From contig JAGNEZ010000014.1 in the NCBI GenBank assembly GCA_018003015.1, forward strand, positions 1 through 64,000: DNA of 64,000 nt, read 5' to 3'. The stretch comes from Phycisphaerae bacterium. Its GTDB lineage: Bacteria > Planctomycetota > Phycisphaerae > UBA1845 > PWPN01. Position 1 is the first letter of the stretch. Every line of letters starts with the position of its first letter. Below the pieces are notes generated by a model. It was not told where the DNA came from. It did no database searches and saw nothing but the letters and a program-made list of their open reading frames with translations. Shown one piece after another: positions 38,148 to 46,279 of this stretch. A program made the position numbers and the translations under genes.

Positions 38148-38417
38148 ATGGAACTCAGTGGCCGATTGGATGCCCTGCTGACGCTGGCGGAGCGTGTCGG
38201 AATCGAGGTCCGGCCCGAACCGATGGGTGGGGGCGGTGGGGGACTGTGCCGGGTCAAGAACCACCGCATTCTGTTCGTAGACACGGCGGCTGATCTGGCC
38301 ACCCGCTACGACCGGACGCTGGCGGCCATGGCTAGCCAGCCGGAGCTCGACGAGCACTTTCTGCCCCCGGAAGTCCGCGACGACCTTGAGCGGCAACGCC
38401 GAAGCGCGGCCGTGTGA
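38148..38417 (+). CDS. Small protein of unknown function, divergent from kinase
   Basis: An 89-residue soluble protein: MELSGRLDALLTLAERVG, a Gly-rich patch 'MGGGGGGLCRVKN' (26-38), then 'RILFVDTAADLATRYDRTLAAMA' and an acidic/charged helix. The start at 38148 has a G-rich purine tract upstream. Its consistent third-position GC and compact alternation of strand and helix suggest a real gene. I do not recognise a characterised family; planctomycete genomes carry similar small Gly-rich proteins, to my recollection. Confidence 0.65.
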   Translation: MELSGRLDALLTLAERVGIEVRPEPMGGGGGGLCRVKNHRILFVDTAADLATRYDRTLAAMASQPELDEHFLPPEVRDDLERQRRSAAV

Positions 38418-38464
38418 GCCGCCCGAAAGCCCATCGCCCGGCTGACGGTCATGTCCAGGGATGG

Positions 38465-38782
38465 TTACAGGAGCTGTTCCGGCAGTCTCTCTTGCACCGG
38501 TTCGGGTTGCGGGGCCGTTATGCCCGCGATCAAGTCCTGGAGTTCGGCGAACACCGGACAATCCGGGTCTGCCTGAAACAAGACCTGGTTGCCGCGAGCC
38601 CACCGCCTGACGATCCCGGCCTGGACGAGCCTAGTCAGTTCCCGCTGCACGGCCCCCAGCCCGGTCCCTGCCTGACGGGCCACTTCGCGCAGGTAGAAAG
38701 ACTGCTCGACCTGGTGGAAGAGAAGGAGGAGCAGGTAGCGACGTGTCTTGCCGAAGAGAGCGGAAGCCAAATCATTGTCCAT
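38465..38782 (-). CDS. Winged-helix transcriptional regulator
   Basis: A 105-residue protein. 'LASALFGKTRRYLLLLLFHQ' followed by 'SFYLREVARQAGTGLGAVQRELTRLVQAGIVRRW' is an ArsR/MarR-like winged helix-turn-helix of the type annotated as nucleotidyltransferase-associated or generic HTH regulators, with 'GNQVLFQADPDCPVFAELQDLI' as wing and C-terminal helix. I took Met at 38782 as the start because the family begins just before 'ALFG'; ATG at 38806 would add eight residues. Neither has a clear ribosome site. A 21-bp palindrome lies immediately upstream (38797-38817), a likely self-operator. No partner gene identified. Confidence 0.85.
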   Translation of the reverse strand: MDNDLASALFGKTRRYLLLLLFHQVEQSFYLREVARQAGTGLGAVQRELTRLVQAGIVRRWARGNQVLFQADPDCPVFAELQDLIAGITAPQPEPVQERLPEQLL

Positions 38783-38796
38783 GGATTCGAGGCTTT

Positions 38797-38817
38797 TCGT
38801 AATCATTATGATTACGA
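38797..38817. promoter_or_regulatory. Perfect palindrome upstream of the winged-helix gene
   Basis: Arms TCGTAATCAT and ATGATTACGA pair perfectly across a single central T. The site is AT-rich in a GC-rich region, lies 15 bases upstream of the proposed start of the regulator, and is of the length bound by a dimeric winged-helix protein. Autoregulation is inferred. Confidence 0.6.
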
Positions 38818-38836
38818 TTGTATCTATTATGAGTAC

Positions 38837-38858
38837 AAAAAGCCATGAAGAAGGCTTT
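38837..38858 (-). terminator. Candidate intrinsic terminator of the ECF operon
   Basis: On the minus strand AAAGCC pairs with GGCTTT over an 8-nt loop, and the stem runs into a five-T tract. It lies 31-52 bases beyond the stop of the PDZ-protein gene, the right place for the end of the sigma/anti-sigma/PDZ transcript. The short stem limits certainty. Confidence 0.4.
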
Positions 38859-38888
38859 GAAGGGGGCGGTGATGGGTATCACTGCGGG

Positions 38889-41108
38889 CTACTGATGACT
38901 TGGGGGATTCTCGGGGGGTTTGAGCGGGTCGGCGGGATCGATGGTTGGGGGAGGGTCTGGGGTTGTCGCGGCCGGGCGTGCCGGACTGGCGGTGGCCGTC
39001 TCGGTGAGGGAGGGAGCGAGCTTGAGGTCGAGCCGGGTCTGGATGACGTCGCGGGAGGCCTGCCAGGTGGTGTAGCTGGCGAAGGCGAAACCGTGAAGCA
39101 GTTGCGAGAGCTGGCGGAGCAGGGTGAGGGGTTGGGCTGCGGCCGCCGAGGCGGTTTGGACGGGCATGGGGATGTCGACATCGCGGCTTTCGCCGTCGCG
39201 GAGGACGGTGAGTCGGACGCAGTCGTCGTGTTCGCGTTTAGCCAAGCGGTCTTTCAGGGATTGGAGCGGGCGATCCAGATCGAGTTTACGGCCATCGACG
39301 GCGGTGAGGCGATCTCCGACCTGGAGGAGTCTGGCAGCCGGGAAGTCGGGCAAGACCTCGGCGACCTCGACCTCGCCGTTGGCGCTCCCGGGGGCAGGCA
39401 GGATGCCGAGTTGGACCTGGGGAATCTCCGACTGGCGGCGGAGTTGTTGCCACCATTTGGGCTCGAGCATCTCGGGATAGTTGCGGCCGATGTAGTTGAG
39501 CCAGGAGTCGATGACCTCGCTGGCTGCTCCGGGCTGGGCGAGGAGGACCATGTCGGGGAATCGTCGGGGAGGCTGGGCACGTCGCATGGCCTGCTGCAGG
39601 GCTTGGGCGGACATCAGCGGTGACCGACCGCGGCGTGCTTCGACGATCTGGCGGACGGTCTCGCGGTGAGTGCCCATAACCAGCCAGCCGTCGTAGACGA
39701 TCCAACTCAGTTCGGTGGCCCCGAACAACTCACGGTACAGCCCGGGAGGGAACAACCGTCCGAGGGGGATGGAGCGTAAGGTCCCGCAGGCGGCCAGGGG
39801 GGGGTCGACCTCAAACTCGCCGTTGTTCCCGTGGACGCTCCAACCTCGTCGGAGGGTTTCCTCTTCAATCTGGACGGCGTTGTCGGACGTGGGGGGCAGG
39901 TTGACGAGCCGCAGCAGGTTGCGGGTCATCTGCCGGAGGGTGTCGTCGACCTTGTCCGAATCGTCGGTCTGGACCGCGAAGGCGAAGGTTGGCATGAGCA
40001 GCGGATTCCCGGTTCCCTTGCCCTTGGGATGGACCGGAATGCGAGCGATGACGCACACGGTATCACCGACCAGGTGGCGGAGGAGGTCGTTTTCGAGTTT
40101 GCCAGGGGGCAGACCCCACTGAAGGACTTCGAGGTAGAAGCGCTGGGGTGTCTGGGCGGGTGCGGCCATGAATCGCCGGTACTCGTTCACATAGCCAAAC
40201 GGATAGCTCCATGCGAAGACGGCCGAGGGCGGCAGAAAGAGCAGGGCTTCCACCGGAGGCGTATGTTGTGGGAACTCCTGCCCGGCGGCCAGACGGCCGG
40301 TCGTCTCGAGAATCACGCCTTCGTCGGTCAGGACGGCTCCCATGGCGAGGGATCGCACCGGTGGACTGAGAATCGGCCACCAGTCGCCGGTGGGCTGGGT
40401 GGCGGGTCCGCTTCGCCGCTGGTTGGTGCCCAGGTACAGCACCACCTGGGAGTTGGGCGGCACTTCGGAGACCCGCTCGCGGAATTCCACGAGGTCCGCC
40501 AGGGCGACCCCGTGGTCGCTGGAGAGCAGCGTCAGGCATCGGGCGTGGAGGCTGCCCTCGCGTGTTTGCCGGCCGACGATGAACACGCGCCCGTCGCCGG
40601 TGATCTCGTAGCCGAGATCCAGGCGGTATTGGCGCATTCCAGGGATTGACTCGGCGGCGGGTATCCGGGTTTTGAGTTGGTTTTCCAGGGCTTCGGGACG
40701 GCGTGGCTGAGCGACGAGTACGGCTGAATCCAGTGCTGTCCAATCTTGGGCGGCGATGGCCAATCGGCCATCGAGCAGCAGCATAGCGGCCCGTTCGTCC
40801 CCGAGGCCCAGGGCGTCGGAGAACAGTTTGCGCCAGCCGGTGAAAGCCGGGGCGGTAGTGGTCGCCTCGCCTGACGTCCGGACCTGAGCGACCAGCAGGG
40901 CCAGGACATCGCTGAGGGCGGCTCCAGCCGGGATCGAGCTGAGGCTTTGGGTGTCCTCGATTTCGAGGAAGAGCCGAACGTCGACCGGGACATAACTGGC
41001 CAGAAGGGCTGGGGGGCGGCGGTCGTCGCTTACCGGGGAGGCGCCCGATGCGAACCCGGGCAGACACCCAGCCAGGCAGATCGACATGTAGAAGGGCAGC
41101 GTGCTCAT
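38889..41108 (-). CDS. Exported protein with C-terminal PDZ domain, DUF3352-like body
   Basis: A 739-residue protein. The N-terminus is a signal peptide (MSTLPFYMSICLAGCLPGFASGA). The body (40-560) is a repeated alpha/beta arrangement ('LASYVPVDVRLFLEIED', 'WRKLFSDALGLGDERAAMLLLDGRLAIA', 'GDGRVFIVGRQTREG') resembling DUF3352-type proteins. A PDZ domain follows at about 575-655 ('LPDFPAARLLQVGDRLTAVDGRKLD'). A hydrophilic tail ends with a Pro-rich stretch. There is no protease catalytic triad. The frame opens at a TTG (41114), but ATG at 41108 is preferred. It is third behind an ECF sigma factor and anti-sigma, so it is probably in that operon. Confidence 0.8.
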   Translation of the reverse strand: MSTLPFYMSICLAGCLPGFASGASPVSDDRRPPALLASYVPVDVRLFLEIEDTQSLSSIPAGAALSDVLALLVAQVRTSGEATTTAPAFTGWRKLFSDALGLGDERAAMLLLDGRLAIAAQDWTALDSAVLVAQPRRPEALENQLKTRIPAAESIPGMRQYRLDLGYEITGDGRVFIVGRQTREGSLHARCLTLLSSDHGVALADLVEFRERVSEVPPNSQVVLYLGTNQRRSGPATQPTGDWWPILSPPVRSLAMGAVLTDEGVILETTGRLAAGQEFPQHTPPVEALLFLPPSAVFAWSYPFGYVNEYRRFMAAPAQTPQRFYLEVLQWGLPPGKLENDLLRHLVGDTVCVIARIPVHPKGKGTGNPLLMPTFAFAVQTDDSDKVDDTLRQMTRNLLRLVNLPPTSDNAVQIEEETLRRGWSVHGNNGEFEVDPPLAACGTLRSIPLGRLFPPGLYRELFGATELSWIVYDGWLVMGTHRETVRQIVEARRGRSPLMSAQALQQAMRRAQPPRRFPDMVLLAQPGAASEVIDSWLNYIGRNYPEMLEPKWWQQLRRQSEIPQVQLGILPAPGSANGEVEVAEVLPDFPAARLLQVGDRLTAVDGRKLDLDRPLQSLKDRLAKREHDDCVRLTVLRDGESRDVDIPMPVQTASAAAAQPLTLLRQLSQLLHGFAFASYTTWQASRDVIQTRLDLKLAPSLTETATASPARPAATTPDPPPTIDPADPLKPPENPPSHQ

Positions 41109-41195
41109 GGACAACCGCGACTCAGAGTCTCAGACGCCCTCAGTCCCCCCCCGCGTGGTGTCTTGTCAGAGCCGGTCAGACGGAAGCCATCGGCG

Positions 41196-41981
41196 TCAGA
41201 TAGGGCCGGGCCTATCGTCCTCGGCCTGCGGAGGGGGCGGCGAGGGTAGGGCCGGTACGGCTGCAGGGAACGGAGCCATCAACGGGCTGACATCGCTACC
41301 CACCTTCCCGAGCGAAGGGGTGAAACCGTCCTCAGGATAGCGTTCGCGGAATTCGGCGGCAAGTTGATCGCTCATGCTGTCGAACGCGAACATGATCAGC
41401 GCCTCCATGTCTTTGGCACTTCGCCGCGTTCCGTCCACCGTGTTCTTGGTTCCTTCGACGACTGGGGCCAGAAGATAGTCGAGAAACGAGGTGGCGGACA
41501 TGGTTGGCGTTTGTTCGAGCTCGGCTTTCTCTCGCGGGGTTAACGAACGGTGGGCTCGCTGCATCGCGGCCTGCCGGAACGGGGCAGGAGGAGCGATCAT
41601 CTCGGAGGCGATGGCGGTCGGTTTGACCGACGGAGCGTCGTCCGTTCCGACCACGGGTGAAAACACCAGAAAGGCGAGAACGACACTCGCGGCGGCAGCC
41701 ATGGGAGAGGCGACGTAATACAGCAGGCGGCGCCACCGGCGACCGGAGGCGACCGGGGCCGCACGACGAGCGGCCATGACTCGATCGGTGAACGAGGCGG
41801 CGAGCTTGGGCTCGCGGCGGTCCAACCGGATCACATCGCCGCAGGCTTCGAGAATGGCCATTTCGGCCTGGCACTCGGAACACTGCAGGAGGTGAGCGTG
41901 CAGTTCCGCCCGGAGCGACGGGGGGAGTTCGTCGTCCAGGTGACGATCGAAGAGTTGACGGGCGTGTAAACAGGTAATCAT
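41196..41981 (-). CDS. Zinc-binding anti-sigma factor
   Basis: A 261-residue membrane protein. The N-terminal 'HAHLLQCSEC' (His30, Cys34, Cys37) is the ZAS/zf-HC2 motif that clamps an ECF sigma factor. A single membrane helix (about 87-112, 'LLYYVASPMAAAASVVLAFLVFSPVV') connects to an exported C-terminal domain of about 150 residues, ending Pro-rich. Its ATG overlaps the stop of the sigma gene by 4 bases (ATGA), which indicates translational coupling and fixes the start. It probably holds the sigma factor inactive until an envelope signal arrives. Confidence 0.92.
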   Translation of the reverse strand: MITCLHARQLFDRHLDDELPPSLRAELHAHLLQCSECQAEMAILEACGDVIRLDRREPKLAASFTDRVMAARRAAPVASGRRWRRLLYYVASPMAAAASVVLAFLVFSPVVGTDDAPSVKPTAIASEMIAPPAPFRQAAMQRAHRSLTPREKAELEQTPTMSATSFLDYLLAPVVEGTKNTVDGTRRSAKDMEALIMFAFDSMSDQLAAEFRERYPEDGFTPSLGKVGSDVSPLMAPFPAAVPALPSPPPPQAEDDRPGPI

Positions 41982-42607
41982 GACGCGGCTTCTCTCAATG
42001 CCTGGATCTGTGATGGATCCTTGACCATTGCTGCCAACGACTCACGTAATCGCCCTCGGGCCCGGTGCAAGTGGCTCTTGGCCGTGGCGACCGGAATTCC
42101 CAGGGCGCTGGCGATCGCTTCGCAACTCATGTCCTCGCGATAGAACAGCAGGACCGCCGCCCGCTGCTGAACGGACAGCTCATCCACGGCGGCCCAGATC
42201 TGATCCTTCAACCGGCGGGCCTCCTCGCTTTCAGCGACTTGGTCCGACACGTCCGGCTCCGACGACGGCATTGCGGCGTAGTCCAACTCGCAGGTTTTGG
42301 ACTTGCGTCGGCGGATGTGGTTCAGGCACAGGCGGTAAGCGATCGTGAACAGCCAAGTGCTGAACCGGTATTCGGATGAGAATGAGTCCAGCGAACTGAA
42401 CGCCCGGAGGAAGGCATCCTGGCACACCTCCTCGGCCTCGTGGTGGTTCCTGAGGATCCGCCACGAAAAGGCGAAGAGACGGTCCTTGTGGGCCTCTACC
42501 AGCAGGCGCGCGGAGTCTTCACAGCCCTCACGGGCCTGACTGACGAGCTTCTTCTCAGCCCGTCGGGTCAGCTTGGCCTCTCCGCTTTCAGCCTGCCTGG
42601 CGAACAT
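41978..42607 (-). CDS. ECF-family RNA polymerase sigma factor
   Basis: A 209-residue protein with sigma region 2 ('DRLFAFSWRILRNHHEAEEVCQDAFLRAFSSLDSF', 'STWLFTIAYRLCLNHIRRRK') and region 4 ('AAVDELSVQQRAAVLLFYREDMSCEAIASALGIPVATAKSHLHRARGRLRE'). A charged N-terminal extension of about 25 residues precedes region 2. It forms a unit with the overlapping anti-sigma gene. A TATAAT box sits upstream on the same strand (42646-42651). Target genes are unknown; the PDZ protein downstream is one candidate. Confidence 0.95.
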   Translation of the reverse strand: MFARQAESGEAKLTRRAEKKLVSQAREGCEDSARLLVEAHKDRLFAFSWRILRNHHEAEEVCQDAFLRAFSSLDSFSSEYRFSTWLFTIAYRLCLNHIRRRKSKTCELDYAAMPSSEPDVSDQVAESEEARRLKDQIWAAVDELSVQQRAAVLLFYREDMSCEAIASALGIPVATAKSHLHRARGRLRESLAAMVKDPSQIQALREAAS

Positions 42608-42645
42608 GCCTTGCCCCGCGGTGACGTATGTTCGGTACTCACATG

Positions 42646-42651
42646 ATTATA
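42646..42651 (-). promoter_or_regulatory. Candidate -10 box for the ECF sigma operon
   Basis: TATAAT on the minus strand, 39-44 bases upstream of the sigma start codon. A TTGCAA about 19 bases further upstream could be the -35, with longer than usual spacing. The perfect -10 is unusual for this GC-rich region. Confidence 0.4.
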
Positions 42652-42786
42652 CCGCAATCCGGTTGGCCGGTTGCAACCCCGGTTGCGGGCCAAGTGGCAC
42701 GGCCCGTCACCCTCCGGTAAGATACCCACCGGACACCAGCGCCCCTGGATCTGCTATCGGCACAAATGGTGGCCGGATCATGACTT

Positions 42787-43263
42787 ATGGCAAGAAAAAG
42801 CCCAGACAAGACCCGACGCCGCATTCTCAACAAGAAGGCCCGGCACGACTATCACATCCTCCAGACGTTGGAGGCCGGGATCGTGCTGACCGGCAGTGAA
42901 GTCAAGAGTCTGCGAGCCGGGGCCGCCCAGCTCCACGAGTCCTTCGTCCGGATAAACGGTACCAAGCTCACCCTCTACGGCTGCCAGATCGACCGCTATC
43001 CTCCGGCGACCGACCGCAACCACGAGCCGCTTCGCAACCGCCGGTTGATGCTTCACAAGCGGGAGATTCTGAAGCTGACCGTGGAGCTGGCCCAGGCTGG
43101 CACCACGCTGATCCCGCTGAGCATCTACTTCAACGACCGTGGACTGGCCAAAGTCGAGCTTGCTCTGGTGACGGGCAAGCGGGAGTTCGACAAGCGTCAG
43201 GACTTACGCAAGAAGGAGCACCGGCGCGAGATGGACCGGGCGATGAACAAGCGGGCGCGGTAA
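42787..43263 (+). CDS. smpB: SsrA-binding protein SmpB
   Basis: A 158-residue protein. SmpB binds tmRNA and brings it to stalled ribosomes for trans-translation. The core is complete: 'NKKARHDYHILQTLEAGIVLTGSEVKSLRAGAAQLHESFVRI', 'LYGCQIDRYPPA' (usual 'hI.pY' block), 'RRLMLHKREI', 'TLIPLSIYFNDRGLAKVELAL' and 'GKREFDKRQDLRKKEHRREMDRAM', with the basic C-terminal tail. Size is normal for the family. The tmRNA gene itself was not seen. Its last 134 bases overlap, on the opposite strand, the reading frame of the sulfatase. Confidence 0.97.
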   Translation: MARKSPDKTRRRILNKKARHDYHILQTLEAGIVLTGSEVKSLRAGAAQLHESFVRINGTKLTLYGCQIDRYPPATDRNHEPLRNRRLMLHKREILKLTVELAQAGTTLIPLSIYFNDRGLAKVELALVTGKREFDKRQDLRKKEHRREMDRAMNKRAR

Positions 43264-44662
43264 GGGTTTGGTCCCAGCGAATGACGTCGTCGCTGAGCCG
43301 CCGGGTCAGATCCGGATGTTGGCCGGCGAGGTTGATGGACTCCTTGCGATCGTTGGCCAGGTTATAGAGTTCGGGGCGTGACCGGTCGCGGAAGACCAGC
43401 AGTTTCCAGTCTCCGTCGCGGATGGCCAAGTCCGGCCAGCGGTTTTTCGGGCCCGGGCGATCGGGCGGCCGGACCCACATCAGGGGCTGGTCGCGTTTGG
43501 GTGTGGCGTGGCCGAGGAGCGTATCGGCCATGTTCAGTCCATCGAAACGGGCGCCTGAGGGGGTGCGGACATCGGCCCAAGTGAGCAGTGAAGGCGGCAG
43601 ATCCATGGCGGCGAGGACGGTCTTCTCATTGGCCGAGCCGGCGACGGCCGCGGGGATGGAACGGTGCCAGACGATAAGTGGACTGCGAATCCCCCCCTCG
43701 TAGAGCCGGGCCTTGCCGCCGCGCAGGCCGCCGGTTGAGCCCCAACCATCCTCGGGACCATTATCGCTGCTCAGCAGGATCAAGGTGTTTTCGCGGAGGG
43801 CGGCATCCGCCCGAATAGCATCGAAGAGCCGCCCGAGTTGGCAGTCCATCTCTTCCAGGACGCCGGCGTACCTTGCCGCGGGGGAGTTGTCACCTCGCCT
43901 GCCGGGCGGGGCCTGGATGGGGGTATGAACGTCGTCCAGCCAGAGGTTGATGTAGAAGGGGCGGTTCTGCCCGGCAGCGGTTTGAATCTCCTTCAGGGCC
44001 CGGTCCACGTAGTATGCGGTCACTGCGTGGCGATCGATCCAGTGAATTGGTCCGCCGGCGAGTTCGGCACTCATCCGGGTCGGAACGTGCACGAAGGGCC
44101 GGCCATCTCGTCCCGGTTCGAACCGAGGAAGGACGCGTTCGCCGAGCCCCTCGAAGTTGGTGAGTGACGCGTTGAAGCCGTACCGGCTGATAGGTGGGGC
44201 GTCGCCCACGTCGCGTTGTCCGCCCATGTGCCACTTGCCGACGTGGGCGGTGTAGTAGCCGGCTTGGGCGCAGCACCGAGCGAGGCTTGGCGCGGTAGGG
44301 GCGAGCCAGTCGGCCAGCCCCCGCCGGTTGTTCATTGCCCGCGTGTCGAGGTAGGAGGTGATCTTCCAGCGGCCGGGGTACTGACCGGTGGTGAAGGCCA
44401 CGCGTGAGGGGCTGCAGATGGGGGCGTTGACGTAGAACTGGGTGAAGCGGATGCCTTCGCGGGCCAGGCTGTCGATCATCGGTGTGCGGGCGTGGTTTCC
44501 CCCGTAGCAGGCGAGGTCGCCGAAGCCCATGTCGTCGATCAGGATGAAGAGGATGTTGGGGCGTCGGGCGGTTTGGCCGGTGGAAGCCGGGAGCGTGTTC
44601 TGGTCAAACAAGAGGAGCAAGCCCAGTGCCAGCAGGATTCGATGGCCGCCATGCGCGTGCAT
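43130..44662 (-). CDS. Secreted type I sulfatase
   Basis: A 510-residue protein with a signal peptide (hydrophobic to about residue 25). The metal-binding 'NILFILIDDMGFGDLACYGG' (Asp43, Asp44) and the active-site 'CSPSR' (Cys83) belong to formylglycine-dependent sulfatases: the Cys must be oxidised to formylglycine by a maturase not present in the window. 'GKWHMGGQ' and 'LLSSDNGPEDGWGSTGGLRGGK' are further family blocks. The C-terminus normally ends near 'VIRWDQTL'; here the frame continues about 45 residues into the antisense of smpB (low-complexity Cys/Pro/Ser), so the annotated tail may be unnatural or a genuine convergent overlap. GGAGG 8 nt before ATG supports the start. It desulfates a glycan or small sulfate ester. 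Confidence 0.92.
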   Translation of the reverse strand: MHAHGGHRILLALGLLLLFDQNTLPASTGQTARRPNILFILIDDMGFGDLACYGGNHARTPMIDSLAREGIRFTQFYVNAPICSPSRVAFTTGQYPGRWKITSYLDTRAMNNRRGLADWLAPTAPSLARCCAQAGYYTAHVGKWHMGGQRDVGDAPPISRYGFNASLTNFEGLGERVLPRFEPGRDGRPFVHVPTRMSAELAGGPIHWIDRHAVTAYYVDRALKEIQTAAGQNRPFYINLWLDDVHTPIQAPPGRRGDNSPAARYAGVLEEMDCQLGRLFDAIRADAALRENTLILLSSDNGPEDGWGSTGGLRGGKARLYEGGIRSPLIVWHRSIPAAVAGSANEKTVLAAMDLPPSLLTWADVRTPSGARFDGLNMADTLLGHATPKRDQPLMWVRPPDRPGPKNRWPDLAIRDGDWKLLVFRDRSRPELYNLANDRKESINLAGQHPDLTRRLSDDVIRWDQTLTAPACSSPGPSRAGAPSCVSPDACRTPACPSPEQARLWPVHGR

Positions 44663-44782
44663 TGGTCGATCCTCCGATCAGGATGATCGCGTACCGGGGC
44701 TTCTGTTCTGCCGCCGGTCATTCCGACGACCCGGCGACGCCTGATAACTCCACACAACTCCTAGGAGGGAGATGGCCGGGTT

Positions 44783-45988
44783 TCAGTCGCCGAGCTTGAG
44801 CAGCTCGACGCTGATGATATCGGGATTGCCCTTGGCGATTGCCGACACCAGGGCGTTTCCGGGATTGCGATCCAGCTGGATCCGGCAGCACGCGGCCAGG
44901 GCACCGTCCAGGATCAGGTTGTGCACTTCCTCGATATTAATGTCCGCGCGGCGGATCTGGTCCATCACGAATGCCAGCACGCCCACCCGGTCGTAGTGGC
45001 GGACGACGAGCTGCCACTGGGCGGGGGTTCGGGTGGCGGCATTGACGCAGTTGATCGCCTGGCCGGTCCTGATGAACGTGGCGATGATGCGAATGGCCTC
45101 CTCGGCGATCGCTTCCTGGGCCTGCTCGGTGGAGGCCCCGACATGGTGAGTGCCGTAGAGGTTAGGCAGGTCGAGGATCGGATTGGTGAAGTCGGCGGTT
45201 CCCTCGGCGGGCTCGGGGTCGAACACATCGAGGCCGGCGCGGAGTTTGCCGGCTTGAAGAGCGGCTCTGAGGGCGGCCTGATCGACGACCTCGCCGCGGG
45301 CGGTATTGATGAGGATGGCGCCCGGCTTGAGAAGCGCGAGCCGTTCCGCCGTCACCAGCTTGCGGGTTTCCGGCTTGAGGGCCACGTGCAGGGTGACGAT
45401 GTCGGCGCGGCGGAACACGTCGTCAACCGTCGGGCAGCGCTCGACGCCCATGTCCTGGGCACGTTCGTCGGTCAGGGATCGCGACCAGGCGATGATCCGC
45501 AGGCCGAAGGCCCTGGCCCGGACGATCACCTCGCGGCCGATCTGGCCGACGCCGACGACGCCCAGAGTCTTGCCGTAGATTCCGTCGGCCTTGGAGAACT
45601 CCTTCTTGTTCCACTGGTGGGCGCGCAGGGATGCGACGCTTTCCGGTATCCGGCGGTCGATTCCCAGGAGCAGGGCGAAGACCAGTTCCGCGACCGCGAT
45701 CGAGTTCTTCCCCGGGCAGTTGGTCACAAAGACGCCGCGGGCGCTGGCCGCCTTCACGTCAATGGTGTTTACCCCCGCCCCGGCCCGGACGATCAGGGCC
45801 AGTTCGTCGGACGCTTTGATCGCCTCCCCGCTCACCTGTTTGCTGCGCACGATCAGGACCTTGTATCCCGGGATCACCTTGGGCAGATCTTCCGCCTTGA
45901 CCGTGGGGTTGTAGGTCACCTCGCAGCCGAGCTTGGCCAGGCGATCGAGGTGGGCCTCTGAGAACTTGTCAGCGATCAGGGTCTTCAT
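44783..45988 (-). CDS. serA: D-3-phosphoglycerate dehydrogenase
   Basis: A 401-residue cytoplasmic enzyme catalysing the first step of serine synthesis (3-phosphoglycerate to 3-phosphohydroxypyruvate, NAD-dependent). The nucleotide-binding 'GVVGVGQIGREVIVRA' and the catalytic set Arg in 'IVRAGAGVNTID', Glu in 'DPEPAEG' and His in 'GTHHVGAS' are all present. The C-terminal ~85 residues are an ACT-like regulatory domain ('RVGVLAFVMDQIRRADINIEEVHNLI'). AGGAGG 6 nt before ATG (45988) rules out the longer frame from 46036. 120 bases separate it from the sulfatase on the same strand. Serine synthesis makes sense generally; no other ser genes are in the window. Confidence 0.92.
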   Translation of the reverse strand: MKTLIADKFSEAHLDRLAKLGCEVTYNPTVKAEDLPKVIPGYKVLIVRSKQVSGEAIKASDELALIVRAGAGVNTIDVKAASARGVFVTNCPGKNSIAVAELVFALLLGIDRRIPESVASLRAHQWNKKEFSKADGIYGKTLGVVGVGQIGREVIVRARAFGLRIIAWSRSLTDERAQDMGVERCPTVDDVFRRADIVTLHVALKPETRKLVTAERLALLKPGAILINTARGEVVDQAALRAALQAGKLRAGLDVFDPEPAEGTADFTNPILDLPNLYGTHHVGASTEQAQEAIAEEAIRIIATFIRTGQAINCVNAATRTPAQWQLVVRHYDRVGVLAFVMDQIRRADINIEEVHNLILDGALAACCRIQLDRNPGNALVSAIAKGNPDIISVELLKLGD

Positions 45989-46279
45989 CACGGTCCTCCT
46001 GCATAGGGATGATGCCAGTGAACGACGAAAGCACATGGCGAATCATACGTGATTGCCCTTCGCCTCCGGCTTGCCCGAGGTTCTGGGATCGGTACGGAAG
46101 AGGCTAGTACCACCTCACGCAGCCCAGGACTCCCTCTTCCACCCGGAGACCGGCCTTCGGAGTCGACTCCTTCATGATACCATCCGCGCGGCGTTCGGCA
46201 AGTGACGGAGGTGGCGGGAACGCTTTCAGTTCGGGGGCGGACTGTCGTCGGGCGATTGCTGCTTGAGACAGCCGAGGGT

